Source: Phenylobacterium sp.
Lineage (GTDB): Bacteria > Pseudomonadota > Alphaproteobacteria > Caulobacterales > Caulobacteraceae
Assembly: GCF_030697305.1 (NCBI RefSeq)
Contig: NZ_JAUYQL010000081.1
Coordinates: forward strand, 1-43,177
Direction: 5' to 3'
DNA length: 43,177 nucleotides
The notes under the pieces are model-generated. The model made no database searches and had not been told where the DNA came from. It saw only the letters and a program-made list of their open reading frames with translations. The position numbers and the translations under genes are program-made. Position 1 is the first letter of the stretch; every line of letters begins with the position of its first letter. Below are positions 17,034-25,731 of the stretch, in pieces.

Positions 17034-19193
17034 TCAGGCCGGCTGCGCCACCTGGGCGTAGCCGAGCTGCTCGTTCAGCCGTTCCAGAACCTCGATGGCC
17101 GCCTCCGAGACCACGGCGCCGGGCGTGAAGATGGCGGCCACCCCTGCATCCCGCAGGGCCTGGAAGTCCTCCGGCGGAATGACGCCGCCGACCACCACGA
17201 GGATGTCGGGGCGGCCGAGCTTGGCGAGTTCGTCCTTGAGTTCCGGCACCAGGGTCAGATGGCCAGCGGCGAGCGAGCTTGCCCCCACCACATGGACCCC
17301 GTTCTCGACAGCTAGGGCCGCAGCCTCCGCGGGCGTCTGGAATAGATTGCCGATGTCCACATCGAACCCCAGGTCGGCGAAGCCGGAGGCGATCACCTTC
17401 TGGCCGCGGTCATGGCCGTCCTGGCCCATCTTGGCGATCAGCACGCGGGGTTTGCGTCCATCCGCCTGGGTGAAGGCGTCTGCCATCGCGATGGCGCGGC
17501 GAGAGGCGGTGGTGGAGCCGGCTTCGCGCAGATAGACGCCGGTGACGGCCGACGCGACGGCCGAATGGCGGCTGAAGACCTTCTCCAAGGCCAGGCTGAT
17601 CTCGCCGACCGTGGCGCGGGCGCGCGCTGCGTTGACCGACAGCTCCAGCAGATTGCCGTTTCCGCGCGCGCCCTCCGTCAGGGCGTTGAGGGCGGCCTCC
17701 ACGGCGACCGGGTCGCGCTCGGCGCGAAGCTGTTGAAGCTTGGCGAGCTGGCGTTCGCGCACCGCGCTGTTGTCGACCTTGAGCATCGGAATCTCGTCAG
17801 CGCCCTCGGGTCGGTAGCGATTGACCCCGACGACGGTTTGGCGGCCGGAGTCGATGCGCGCCTGGGTGCGGGCCGAGGCCTCCTCGATGCGCCGCTTGGG
17901 CAGGCCGTCCTCGATGGCGCGAGCCATGCCGCCCAGGGCCTCGACCTCTGCGATGTGCTCCAGCGCACGGGCCGCAAGATCGGCGGTGAGGCGTTCGACA
18001 TAGTAGGAGCCGCCCCAGGGGTCGATCACCCGGGTCTGGCCGCTCTCGAGCTGGAGGAAGAGCTGGGTGTTGCGCGCGATCCGAGCGGAGAAGTCGGTGG
18101 GGAGCGCCAGGGCTTCGTCGAGAGAATTGGTGTGCAGGCTCTGAGTCTGGCCGCCCACCGCGGCCATAGCCTCTACGCAGGTGCGCGCGACGTTGTTGTA
18201 GACGTCGTGGGCCGCCAGGCTCCAGCCGCTGGTCTGGGTGTGGGCGCGAAGGGCGAGCGAGCGGGCGTCCTTCGGATTGAACTCGTCGCGCATCAGCTTG
18301 GCCCAAAGGAGGCGGCCGGCGCGCTGCTTGGCGATCTCCATGAAGGCGTTCATGCCGGCGTTCCAGAAGAACGACAGGCGCGGGGCGAACTTGTCGACGC
18401 TCATGCCCGCGGCGACGCCGGCGCGGACGTACTCGATGCCGTCGGCCAGGGTGTAGGCGAGCTCGAGGTCCAGCGTCGCGCCCGCTTCCTGGATATGATA
18501 GCCGGAGATCGAGATCGAATTGAACTTCGGCATGTGGCTCGAAGTATATGAAAAGATGTCTGAAATGATCCGCATCGATGGCGCTGGCGGATAGATGTAG
18601 GTGTTGCGGACCAGGAACTCCTTGAGGATGTCGTTCTGGATCGTGCCGGACAGCTTCTCGGTCGGAACACCCTGTTCCTCGCCCGCGACGATGTAGAGCG
18701 CCAGGACCGGCAGCACGGCCCCGTTCATGGTCATTGAGACGCTCATCCGGTCGAGCGGGATGCCGTCGAACAGGGTGCGCATGTCGAGGATGGAGTCGAT
18801 CGCCACGCCGGCCATGCCGACGTCGCCCCGGACCCTCGGGTGATCGGAATCGTAGCCGCGATGGGTGGCGAGATCGAAGGCGACCGAGAGGCCCATCTGA
18901 CCGGCCGCAAGGTTGCGGCGATAGAAGGCGTTGGAGTCCTCGGCGGTGCTGAAGCCCGCGTACTGGCGCACCGTCCATGGGTTGGTCAGGTACATGGTGG
19001 GATAGGGGCCGCGCAGGAACGGCGCGAGGCCCGGGTAGGCGCCGACGACGTCGAGGCCAGCGATGTCGGCAGGGCCGTAGCCAGGTTTGACGCTGACGCC
19101 CTCGGGGGTTTCCCAGACCGCGCCCTCGGCGGCGAGCGCCGGGATGGCGCCGGCGTCGAAGGGCAGGGTCGCGAAATCGGGGAACTGGGCCAT
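17034..19193 (-). CDS. mutB: Methylmalonyl-CoA mutase large (catalytic) subunit
   Basis: 719 residues. The N-terminal TIM barrel shows [20 protein letters not shown] and [17 protein letters not shown]. The C-terminal cobalamin domain has DGHDRG near residue 591, with the lower-ligand His, and [12 protein letters not shown]. It interconverts succinyl-CoA and (R)-methylmalonyl-CoA using adenosylcobalamin, the step that brings propionyl-CoA carbon into the TCA cycle. ATG 19193 overlaps the mutA stop (TGATG); a GTG three bases earlier would add one Met. No cobalamin riboswitch was seen upstream of the pair. Confidence 0.96.
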   Translation of the reverse strand: MAQFPDFATLPFDAGAIPALAAEGAVWETPEGVSVKPGYGPADIAGLDVVGAYPGLAPFLRGPYPTMYLTNPWTVRQYAGFSTAEDSNAFYRRNLAAGQMGLSVAFDLATHRGYDSDHPRVRGDVGMAGVAIDSILDMRTLFDGIPLDRMSVSMTMNGAVLPVLALYIVAGEEQGVPTEKLSGTIQNDILKEFLVRNTYIYPPAPSMRIISDIFSYTSSHMPKFNSISISGYHIQEAGATLDLELAYTLADGIEYVRAGVAAGMSVDKFAPRLSFFWNAGMNAFMEIAKQRAGRLLWAKLMRDEFNPKDARSLALRAHTQTSGWSLAAHDVYNNVARTCVEAMAAVGGQTQSLHTNSLDEALALPTDFSARIARNTQLFLQLESGQTRVIDPWGGSYYVERLTADLAARALEHIAEVEALGGMARAIEDGLPKRRIEEASARTQARIDSGRQTVVGVNRYRPEGADEIPMLKVDNSAVRERQLAKLQQLRAERDPVAVEAALNALTEGARGNGNLLELSVNAARARATVGEISLALEKVFSRHSAVASAVTGVYLREAGSTTASRRAIAMADAFTQADGRKPRVLIAKMGQDGHDRGQKVIASGFADLGFDVDIGNLFQTPAEAAALAVENGVHVVGASSLAAGHLTLVPELKDELAKLGRPDILVVVGGVIPPEDFQALRDAGVAAIFTPGAVVSEAAIEVLERLNEQLGYAQVAQPA

Positions 19194-20614
19194 CACTGGA
19201 CCTCGTAGGGTTGGGCCAGGCGCAGGGGCTTGAGCGGCGGACAGGCGCTGTCTGGTCCGGGGACGCGCGGCGAGGGCGCATCGACCGCGTGTGCGGCGGG
19301 CGTCTCCACCGCGACCTGGGCGGACTTATCGGGCGGGAAGGCGGTGACGCCGACGATGCGGGGTTCTCCCGCCGAAGCGCGGGCCGCCTTGGCCTGGGCG
19401 ACCTCGGCGGCGATGTGGCCGGACTCCAGGGCTGCGATCGCGCCGCCTGCGGCCTCGATGGCCTGGAAGGCGGCCCAGGCGGCACGCGCGAGTTCCTCGG
19501 TCAGGGTTTCGATATAGCCGGCGCCGGCGGCGGGATCGAAGACGCGCGCGATATGGGCCTCCTCCATCAGCACGAGCTGGGTGTTGCGGCTCTGACGACG
19601 GGCGAACTCGGTGGGCAGGCCGATGGCGTCGGTGAAACAGCCCAGCGCTACGGAATCGGCTCCACCGACCGCGGCGGCGAAGCCAGCGGCGGTGAGGCGC
19701 AGCATGTTGGTCCAAGGATCCTGCACGGTCAGCATGCGATGCGAGGCGCGGGCTTCGACCACCGCTGCGCTGTCGACCCCGCAGGCGGCGACCAGGCGCG
19801 CCCAGAGCACGCGCGCGGCGCGCAGCTTGGCGATGGACAGGAAGTAGTCGGTGTCGGCGCTGAGGCCCAGGCTGATCGCGCCGAAGGCGCGGTCCATGGG
19901 CATGTCGGCTCGCACCAGCGCCTTTGCGTAGGCGAGGGCGGCGGCGAGCGCGAAGGCCAGTTCGCCCGCTTCGCCGCCCCCCGCCTCGTGGACGACGCGC
20001 CCGGAGGCCAGGAACAGCGTCGCCTGCGGATAGGTGTCGGAGAGGCGAACGGCGGCGACGGCGCAAGCCACCATGTGGCTCTCGACGGGACCCGGGCTCG
20101 CGCCGGCTTCGGCGAAAGCGCTCAGCGGGTCGAGGTTGAGCCGGAGTTTTGCGCCGGGCGAGGCCTTGGCGACGGCGCCGAGCCAGTCGGCGGCGCGGAC
20201 GCCCAGGAAGCCGGCGTCGAGGGCCACCGGCGCGAGTTCGAGGACAACCTGTGAAAGCACACGGGCCAGATCGTCGGCTGAACCGACGGCCGCGCCGGTC
20301 TCGCCGGTCGGGTCGAGCCGCACCAGCACGGAAGCGGCGCCGCCTTCCAGGTCGCGGAGGATCTCAGCATTGGCGATGGCCGGATCGGGGTGGGCGACCA
20401 CTGTGCGCACGTCCCACTGGCGATCGGCGTCTACCGTCCGCGGACGGAACCCCAGGGGCGGCGACCCCGCGGACGGGTAGAGCGGCGCGATCGTCAGATT
20501 CTCCGCGGTCGTCGAGGAGAGGCTTTCGAACGGCTTGTCGCCGAGGGTCTTCGCCACGAGGGCGCGCCAGTCGGCGGCGCTCGAAGGCGGAAAGTCGAGG
20601 TTCGCTTCGGACAT
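19193..20614 (-). CDS. mutA: Methylmalonyl-CoA mutase small subunit
   Basis: About 473 residues from ATG 20614; 12 extra in-frame residues upstream are not family-like. It matches the barrel of the mutase beta subunit ([47 protein letters not shown]). The classical subunit of ~620-640 residues also has a degenerate cobalamin-like domain; here that domain is missing and a short Pro/Ala tail takes its place. It is non-catalytic and pairs with MutB. The 87 bp upstream include TTGACGC at 20644-20650 (minus), a good -35 for the Caulobacter-type housekeeping factor, but no clear -10. Confidence 0.9.
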   Translation of the reverse strand: MSEANLDFPPSSAADWRALVAKTLGDKPFESLSSTTAENLTIAPLYPSAGSPPLGFRPRTVDADRQWDVRTVVAHPDPAIANAEILRDLEGGAASVLVRLDPTGETGAAVGSADDLARVLSQVVLELAPVALDAGFLGVRAADWLGAVAKASPGAKLRLNLDPLSAFAEAGASPGPVESHMVACAVAAVRLSDTYPQATLFLASGRVVHEAGGGEAGELAFALAAALAYAKALVRADMPMDRAFGAISLGLSADTDYFLSIAKLRAARVLWARLVAACGVDSAAVVEARASHRMLTVQDPWTNMLRLTAAGFAAAVGGADSVALGCFTDAIGLPTEFARRQSRNTQLVLMEEAHIARVFDPAAGAGYIETLTEELARAAWAAFQAIEAAGGAIAALESGHIAAEVAQAKAARASAGEPRIVGVTAFPPDKSAQVAVETPAAHAVDAPSPRVPGPDSACPPLKPLRLAQPYEVQ

Positions 20615-20650
20615 CGCGGCAGATGGGCCACCATGCGAGGCAGGCGTCAA

Positions 20651-20672
20651 GACGGCGGCGGGCGGCGCCGTC
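20651..20672 (-). terminator. GC hairpin between the MFS gene and mutA
   Basis: A perfect 7-bp inverted repeat GACGGCG/CGCCGTC with an 8-base loop lies about 30 bases downstream of the MFS stop. There is no T tract, so it is at best a weak or Rho-assisted terminator, or a 3'-end stabiliser. It lies directly before the putative -35 of mutA. Confidence 0.3.
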
Positions 20673-20701
20673 GCGTAAGTCTGTCGATGAGGCCGAGGCT
20701 C

Positions 20702-22135
20702 CTATGGCCTGCGGTTCATTCCGTCGCCGGCGTCACGAGGAAGGCGCAGGAAGAAGGGGATCGAGAGGAAGCTGATCGCCCCCAGAGCGATGAAGGTGTT
20801 CGCGACCGACGACGCGCTCAGCGTGGTTTCGCCCCGCATGGTGGTGAACAGATGCAGCATGGTGGCCGCCACGCCGACGCCGATCGACTGCACAAGCTGC
20901 TGCGCCATCTGCGACATAGAGGTGGCGCGGCTCATCTGAGGTTGCTCGATATCTGCGTAGGACAGGCCGTTGAGGCTGGTGAATTGCAGCGAGCGGAAGA
21001 AGCCGCCGGCAAGCAGCAGGGTGATCATGATCCAGCGCGGCGTCGTGGGCTCGAAGACCGCGTACATCAAGAACATGACGCTGACGATGAGGCCGTTCAC
21101 CCAGAGCACCGTGCGGAATCCGAACCGCCGCAGGATCGGCGGCGCAGCGGACTTCATGGCCAGGGCGCCGATGGCCGCCATGCAGGTCAGCAATCCCGCC
21201 TCGAACGGTGACATCCCGAAGATGACCTGCAGCAGCAGGGCGAGCAGGAACGGCGTGGCCCCCTGGACGAGGCGCATGAACGCGCCGCCGACCACGGACG
21301 CCGTGAAGGTCGGAATCCGGAACAGGGTGAGGTCCAGGATGGCGTCCGGGTTGCCGCGGGAATGGCGCCAGTACAGCAGCATGCAGAGGACAGACGCGGC
21401 GAACAATCCGGCGACGGCGAAGGGGGACACCGCGTCGCGGCCGAGGGTCTCGAAACCGAAGATCAGACCTGCAAGGCCGAACCCGGTGAGGACCAAACCC
21501 CAGGCGTCCAGCGGAGAGACGGCCTGTTCCTTGATGTCGGGCACATAGCGCAGGACCAACAGGATGCCGACGGCCGCGATCGGCAGGTTGATGTAGAAGA
21601 TCCAGCGCCAGTCCCAATAGGTGACGATGAACCCTCCGAGCACCGGCCCGAGCGCCGGGCCGAGCAGGGACGGCATCGTCAGGACTGAAAGAGCGCCGAC
21701 CAACTCATGCTTGGGCGTCGTGCGCAGGAGCACCAGGCGGCCGACAGGCGACATCATCGCCGCAGCGATCCCCTGGAAGAGCCTTGCGAGCACGAGCTGC
21801 GACAGATCCTGCGCCATGCCGCATGCCGCGGAACTGACGGCGTAGAGAATCATCGAGGCCAGGAAGATGCGACGCGCGCCGAACTTATCGGCGGCCCAGG
21901 TGCTGACCGGCAGGAAGACCGCCGCCGCCAGCAGATAGACGGTGATCGCGAGATTCAGGCGCACCGGGTTCTCACCCAGGGCATGGGCCATTGTCGGCAG
22001 GGCGTTGGACAGGACGTTGGCGTTCAACGTCTGCATCATCATCGCCGAACCGATGATCAGCGGCACGACCCAGCCGCGACTGAGCTCGGCGCGCCGAGCT
22101 TCGCGCAGGGCGGCAGGATCCTCGAGCTCGGTCAC
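20702..22135 (-). CDS. DHA2-family (EmrB/QacA type) drug:H+ antiporter
   Basis: 477 residues with about 14 membrane helices. Family motifs are seen: DKFGARRIF in loop 2-3, LARLFQGIAAAMMSPVGRLVL in helix 4, and the antiporter motif LGPALGPVLGGFIVTYWDWRWIFYINLP in helix 5. It should export hydrophobic compounds using the proton gradient. Start GTG 22135 overlaps the stop of the MarR-type gene (GTGA), so expression is tied to that regulator. No periplasmic adaptor gene is next to it, unlike emrAB. The substrate cannot be told. Confidence 0.9.
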   Translation of the reverse strand: MTELEDPAALREARRAELSRGWVVPLIIGSAMMMQTLNANVLSNALPTMAHALGENPVRLNLAITVYLLAAAVFLPVSTWAADKFGARRIFLASMILYAVSSAACGMAQDLSQLVLARLFQGIAAAMMSPVGRLVLLRTTPKHELVGALSVLTMPSLLGPALGPVLGGFIVTYWDWRWIFYINLPIAAVGILLVLRYVPDIKEQAVSPLDAWGLVLTGFGLAGLIFGFETLGRDAVSPFAVAGLFAASVLCMLLYWRHSRGNPDAILDLTLFRIPTFTASVVGGAFMRLVQGATPFLLALLLQVIFGMSPFEAGLLTCMAAIGALAMKSAAPPILRRFGFRTVLWVNGLIVSVMFLMYAVFEPTTPRWIMITLLLAGGFFRSLQFTSLNGLSYADIEQPQMSRATSMSQMAQQLVQSIGVGVAATMLHLFTTMRGETTLSASSVANTFIALGAISFLSIPFFLRLPRDAGDGMNRRP

Positions 22136-22584
22136 GTTTCCAAGGTCGCGAGTTGGAGTAGGGGGCCGGCCGCTTCGCCGAGGCGTGCGCGGTCTTCATG
22201 GGTGAGCCGTCCGAGCCGCTCGACGAGCCAGTCATTGCGATGGCGGCGGATCGTCTCGATGCGTCGCACGCCCTCGGGTGTGATCTCCAGCACCGAGCGG
22301 CGCCCGTCAGCGCGATCGGTGCGCCGGGCGATCAGGCCCGCGGCCTCGAGGCGCTTGACGTGGGCGCTCATCGTCGGGCGGGCCATCTGTTCGGTGTCCG
22401 CAAGGTCGCAGACGCCGACCCCCGGATGCTTGCGGATATGCCCCAGCAGGGTGGCGTCGACCGCAGAGAGGCCGGCCTTCTGAGCGGCGTTCCGTAGCCT
22501 GCGCGAAGTGCGCAGCAGCGCAGGCCGCAGCAACTCGGCGAGCGCGAAGACATCGTCGGCCAAGGTCTGATCCGCAGAGGACAT
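22132..22584 (-). CDS. MarR-family transcriptional regulator
   Basis: 150 residues. The winged helix-turn-helix is clear: SAVDATLLGHIRKHPGVGV, TEQMARPTMSAHVKRLEAAGLIARR, then the wing DRADGRRSVLEITPEG. Long flanking helices would form the dimer. ATG 22584 is next to a 15-bp inverted repeat in its own leader, so autoregulation is likely. Its coupling to the exporter gene downstream follows the usual MarR-efflux pattern: an efflux substrate releases the repressor. The ligand is unknown. Confidence 0.9.
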   Translation of the reverse strand: MSSADQTLADDVFALAELLRPALLRTSRRLRNAAQKAGLSAVDATLLGHIRKHPGVGVCDLADTEQMARPTMSAHVKRLEAAGLIARRTDRADGRRSVLEITPEGVRRIETIRRHRNDWLVERLGRLTHEDRARLGEAAGPLLQLATLET

Positions 22585-22601
22585 GGAGCGCAGCCTTTGG
22601 T

Positions 22602-22616
22602 TAGTTTCCCAAACTA
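22602..22616. promoter_or_regulatory. Probable MarR operator
   Basis: Perfect 6-bp arms TAGTTT/AAACTA separated by CCC, 17 bp upstream of the regulator's ATG. Length and symmetry fit a MarR dimer site. TTGATA on the minus strand just upstream could serve as a -35 element, which would put the operator inside the promoter. Confidence 0.6.
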
Positions 22617-22638
22617 TCTATCAAGCGGCCGGGCGTGG

Positions 22639-23118
22639 TCAACGTGCAGATGATCCCGGATCGGACGATCCGGTGGTCGGCCGGGGTGCAGCCAGAGTGA
22701 GCCGGCGACGTACGGCGCGGGCGGTGACGAGCAGTCGGCGTGCGTGCCGTTCAAGCGCGGCCGCGGCGGCGGCGCAGTGGTCGAGTTCGCCAGAAAGTCC
22801 GCGACTGACGCAGGCGCGCACGGCGTCTGCGGAAAGGTGAGCGCTCACGGCCGCCTGCTGGGCCTGGTCGACGGCCTCCACCAAGCGACCTTCGGCCGAT
22901 GCACGCCAGGCGGCGCGCTCGTTCAGCCGGCTAGCCGCATCGGCGCGCAAGCGTTCGACCGGGCGTTCAGGCCAAGGGTCGGGCGACATCGCTGCCCAAG
23001 CGACGCCGCTGTAGCGTCGGGCGTCGCGGGCGTGAATCTCCCGGCGAACGGCTTCGCGTGAGACCTCCTCGTCCAGAACGGCCTCAAGGGGTGAGTGGGC
23101 GTCTGGATCGGGCGTCAC
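22639..23118 (-). CDS. Unknown 159-residue protein beside the prophage scar
   Basis: Acidic N terminus (TPDPDAHSPLEAVLDEEVSR), then an Ala/Arg/Glu-rich helical body ending in a basic tail. No family recognised. Third codon positions are strongly GC, supporting a real gene. Start GTG 23118 has no ribosome binding site, but a near-consensus promoter lies so that transcription would begin at or beside the GTG, suggesting leaderless translation. It follows the repressor remnant on the same strand and may be phage-derived, or may be a host gene next to the insertion point. Confidence 0.6.
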   Translation of the reverse strand: MTPDPDAHSPLEAVLDEEVSREAVRREIHARDARRYSGVAWAAMSPDPWPERPVERLRADAASRLNERAAWRASAEGRLVEAVDQAQQAAVSAHLSADAVRACVSRGLSGELDHCAAAAAALERHARRLLVTARAVRRRLTLAAPRPTTGSSDPGSSAR

Positions 23119-23124
23119 ATCGTA

Positions 23125-23152
23125 TGTATAAAATGTACAAAACGAGAGTCAA
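23125..23152 (-). promoter_or_regulatory. Strong promoter with embedded inverted repeat
   Basis: Read leftward: TTGACT (23147-23152), 16-base spacer, TATACA (23125-23130). The predicted start point is about 23118, the first base of the GTG of the 159-residue gene. The DNA here is unusually AT-rich for the window. Half-sites TGTA and TACA separated by 7 bases (23125-23139) overlap the -10 region and could be a repressor operator. Confidence 0.55.
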
Positions 23153-23178
23153 GCGATTATGTATTTATTATCCACAGG

Positions 23179-23742
23179 TCAACCGCCCATGCGGATGATC
23201 CTCCGTGCCTGATAGGGCGGGATGATCGCCGTGATGTGCGCCGCCCAGCGTAGCTTGGCGTCATGGCGGGTCGGACCGGCCAAGCTCTCCAGATCGAAGC
23301 GGCCCCGCTCCGAGCCGCGCAGCAAGCGCTTGACCAGCACTTCATCGGTATCGATTTCGACGACGACGACGTGGCCCAGCATGTCCGGTGTGGGCGGGGT
23401 GCGCTGGTCCTCGAAATAGATCAGCGCGCCGTCATCAGCGAAGCCGTGCATGGAATGTCCGACCACCTGCAAGGCGACGGCGTTGTCCGTGCCGCCAGGG
23501 GGGATCGGGGCCAGATCGCCTGCGTCATGGCCTGTGGCGAAGAGCACGGTCCCCTCCGGATTGGCGCCGACTCTGCCGATAATGCGGACCATGCCGTCCT
23601 CGACGCCGATCCGCATCGGGCCTGACGCGTCATAGAGCCATTCCGGGCGCACCCCGAGGGCGGCGGCGTACTCCTTGGCCCGGCGATAGGAGAAGGGTGC
23701 GTTGCCGTTCTCGTTCGAGGCGAACGCGCGGGGGCAGAAGCT
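23179..23742 (-). pseudogene. 5'-truncated phage-type repressor (XRE/S24 LexA-like)
   Basis: The frame is open from 23742 to the stop at 23179, preceded directly by an in-frame TGA (23743-23745). The conserved second half is present: the end of an XRE domain (NENGNAPFSYRRAKEYAAAL then GVRPEWLY) and an S24 peptidase fold with the nucleophile region VGHSMHGFADDGALIYF and a VLVKRLLR Lys region. The first ~40 residues with the recognition helix are gone and no good start remains; GTG 23652 would leave only the S24 part. It stops exactly where an endolysin fragment begins on the other strand, so a deletion removed its 5' end. Confidence 0.7.
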
Positions 23743-24091
23743 TCAGGGCCTGGTGAACCGGCGCGCGGCGGAGGTCGCGCTGTGGTCGACGCTTGAACCG
23801 GGGTCTCGGCCAGATGCGCCCCCGTCGAGCGTGACGCGCACCGAGCGAACGCCGCCAACCCCGGCGGACCCTGTTCCGGCCGGCAAGAGCGGCTCGCTGA
23901 TCGCCGCGGCGACCTCGGCCGCGGCCGCGGTGACGGTTGCCGCGCAACAGATCACCGCCGCAGTCGCGCCCTATGTGACCTATTCCGACCCGGTCAGGCA
24001 GGCCGTGGCGATGGTCGCCACGTTGGCCGCCATGGCGGCTGTCGCTGCGCTTGCGCTCAACTGGGTCAAGCGACGGGAAGCGAGGCGATGA
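23726..24091 (+). pseudogene. 3' remnant of a phage endolysin with C-terminal membrane segment
   Basis: The fragment starts around 23726 with RGQKLQGLVNRRAAEVALW, the terminal motif of GH24 phage lysozymes. A Pro/Thr linker follows, then an Ala-rich stretch and one hydrophobic helix (AVAMVATLAAMAAVAALAL) with a basic tail. The catalytic Glu region is missing. The frame can be read from TTG 23702, so a short membrane peptide might still be made. Its TGA overlaps the ATG of the next gene. Endolysin followed by spanins is the usual phage lysis order. Confidence 0.65.
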
Positions 24092-24531
24092 GCGGCCTGT
24101 CCGTGCGCCAGGCCGCGCTGGGCGTGATGGTCTTGTTACTGTCAGCCCTGGTGGCGGCATGGTCCTTCGATCCCTTCCACCGCCGCCGCTCGGCGGAAGA
24201 ACACACCGAGCGCGCGCGGGTCGAAGCGACAACAGCGCGACTGGAGACCGAAGGCGCCCGTCAGGCCGAGCGAGGGGCCGCATCCATTGTCCGCAGGCGT
24301 GAAGTCGTCCAGGCGCAAGTCGCGGAACTCGCGCGCCATGCCCAACAATCGGAGGACGCAAATGCGCCTATTCCCGCCGCTCGGGCTGCTCGCCTGCGCG
24401 CTTTCGACCGTCAGCTGTGCGAATTCTCGCCTGAGTTGGACGGCTGCGCCCCAGATAGAGATGTCGAGCGAAGCCCGTCGCCCGTGCAGCCTTTATCGAC
24501 TGCCTCTCGAGCCGCTGGCAGTGGATCTTGA
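24088..24531 (+). CDS. Rz-like inner-membrane spanin
   Basis: 147 residues. One N-terminal membrane helix (about 8-26) is followed by a long charged coiled coil (EEHTERARVEATTARLETE and onward to about 95), as in phage Rz proteins. ATG 24088 overlaps the endolysin remnant. A second gene starts inside it in the +1 frame. Rz spans the periplasm with its partner Rz1 and disrupts the outer membrane in the last step of lysis. Assigned by architecture and neighbours; sequence identity to known spanins is not claimed. Confidence 0.6.
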   Translation: MSGLSVRQAALGVMVLLLSALVAAWSFDPFHRRRSAEEHTERARVEATTARLETEGARQAERGAASIVRRREVVQAQVAELARHAQQSEDANAPIPAARAARLRAFDRQLCEFSPELDGCAPDRDVERSPSPVQPLSTASRAAGSGS

Positions 24532-24673
24532 AATCGGCTTCGCCATCCGTGGCGCTCAGCTGGTGTCTTGCGATGCGACTCGCAGACTTGCGGTGGATAT
24601 CCACGACGCCGAACATCAGTTGGAAGCGCAGGGGCGGGAGCGAATGACGCCCTGGTGGCGTCGCTTGTGGTGA
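24362..24673 (+). CDS. Rz1-like outer-membrane spanin (overlapping gene)
   Basis: 103 residues in the +1 frame relative to the Rz-like gene, overlapping it by 170 bases. ATG 24362 has GGAGG seven bases upstream. The N terminus MRLFPPLGLLACALSTVSCA is a short lipoprotein-type signal with two candidate lipobox cysteines (12 and 19). Partial overlap of an integral membrane gene with a lipoprotein gene in another frame is the hallmark of Rz/Rz1. It is longer and less proline-rich than lambda Rz1. Its stop is 7 bases from the convergent fdhD stop. Confidence 0.55.
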   Translation: MRLFPPLGLLACALSTVSCANSRLSWTAAPQIEMSSEARRPCSLYRLPLEPLAVDLEIGFAIRGAQLVSCDATRRLAVDIHDAEHQLEAQGRERMTPWWRRLW

Positions 24674-24680
24674 TGGAGCT

Positions 24681-25505
24681 TCAGGCGATCAGTCTTTGCG
24701 GATGTGAATAGACCTCGAAGCCGTCAGCGCGCGCTACAGCGATCAAGGTGATCCCGGCTTCATCGGCAGTTCGCACGGCTAGCGCGGTTGGAGCCGACAC
24801 GGCGATCAGCACTGGCGCGCCAGCGGCCGCGGCTTTCTGGACCATCTCCACCGAGACACGGCTGGTGAGAACAACAGCGCCGTCGCAGCAAGCGCCGCCA
24901 GAACGAAGGCGCGCGCCGACAAGCTTGTCGAGCGCATTGTGACGGCCGACGTCCTCGCGCACGACAATCTGACGGCTAGTGACGTCCCAATAGCCTGCCG
25001 CGTGCACAGCGCGCGTCGCCGCGCCGAGCGGCTGGACGGCTACAAGAGCGGCGAGCGCGGTCTCGACGTCGCGCGGCGAGATCGAAAGCGTGGAGTCCAC
25101 ACGTCGCGGTGGTCGGACGGCCTGTTCCAGGCTCTCGACGCCGCATAGGCCGCATCCCGTGGGCCCAACCATCCGACGGCGGCGAGCGACAAGCGCAGTC
25201 GACGGAGCCTCGGCCAACCACAGGCGAAGCTCAATGCCCGCATCGGACTCGACGACCTCAAGGTCCCGGATGTCGGAGAGCGACCGAATCAACCCCTCCG
25301 TGAAGCTGAAGCCCACAGCGAAGTCTTCCAGATCTGCCGGTGTGGCCATCATCACGGCCGACGTTGAAGCGTCGTGGACTATGGCGATCGGCGTCTCTTC
25401 GGGGACCTGTCGCGAGCCCGCCTCCAGGCCTGCACCGCTCCACCGGAACCTGCTCACTTCGACAGCCGGTTGCAGCGCGCTCGCGTCCAGATCAGCCCGG
25501 CGCAT
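24681..25505 (-). CDS. fdhD: Formate dehydrogenase accessory sulfurtransferase FdhD
   Basis: 274 residues. The family's CxxC is at Cys118/Cys121 (GPTGCGLCGVESL), and REDVGRHNALDKLVG and SRVSVEMVQKAAAAG are conserved. FdhD passes sulfur from a desulfurase to the molybdenum cofactor, which formate dehydrogenase needs to be active. ATG 25505 lies 14 bases inside fdsD. It is the last gene of the formate dehydrogenase operon here. Confidence 0.94.
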   Translation of the reverse strand: MRRADLDASALQPAVEVSRFRWSGAGLEAGSRQVPEETPIAIVHDASTSAVMMATPADLEDFAVGFSFTEGLIRSLSDIRDLEVVESDAGIELRLWLAEAPSTALVARRRRMVGPTGCGLCGVESLEQAVRPPRRVDSTLSISPRDVETALAALVAVQPLGAATRAVHAAGYWDVTSRQIVVREDVGRHNALDKLVGARLRSGGACCDGAVVLTSRVSVEMVQKAAAAGAPVLIAVSAPTALAVRTADEAGITLIAVARADGFEVYSHPQRLIA

Positions 25506-25731
25506 CGGTGCGCGCCGGACGAAGGAGTGGGACCGCCGCAGCGACCAGGGCGCTCAAGCCTGAGCCGCCAGCGGCAGCATGCTCGCTCAGCTGTTCGCGC
25601 ATGGTGGGAGCCCAGAAGCTGTTGAGGTGATCCGCCGTCGCCCGAGCCGCCCCGTCCCCCGGTTGAGACTCGAAGAAGCGCGCGATCTGGTTGGCCATGG
25701 TGACCAACCGGTCGACTTCCGCGCCGCTCAT
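25492..25731 (-). CDS. fdsD: NAD-dependent formate dehydrogenase delta subunit
   Basis: 79 residues. The pattern LVTMANQIARFFESQPGDGA then HLNSFWAPTMREQL is typical of FdsD. It is a small subunit or chaperone of the soluble Fds complex. It overlaps fdsA (ATGA) and fdhD. In many operons fdsD follows fdhD (fdsC); here the order is reversed. Confidence 0.9.
   Translation of the reverse strand: MSGAEVDRLVTMANQIARFFESQPGDGAARATADHLNSFWAPTMREQLSEHAAAGGSGLSALVAAAVPLLRPARTDAPG

Noticed and set aside
20615-20701. Cobalamin riboswitch before mutA
   Set aside because: The 87-bp gap is too short and lacks the conserved B12-box-like sequence.
23630-24361. 243-codon minus-strand frame across the endolysin and spanin region
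   Set aside because: Pro/Arg/Gly-rich shadow; the plus-strand frames carry membrane helices, overlapping starts and a ribosome binding site.
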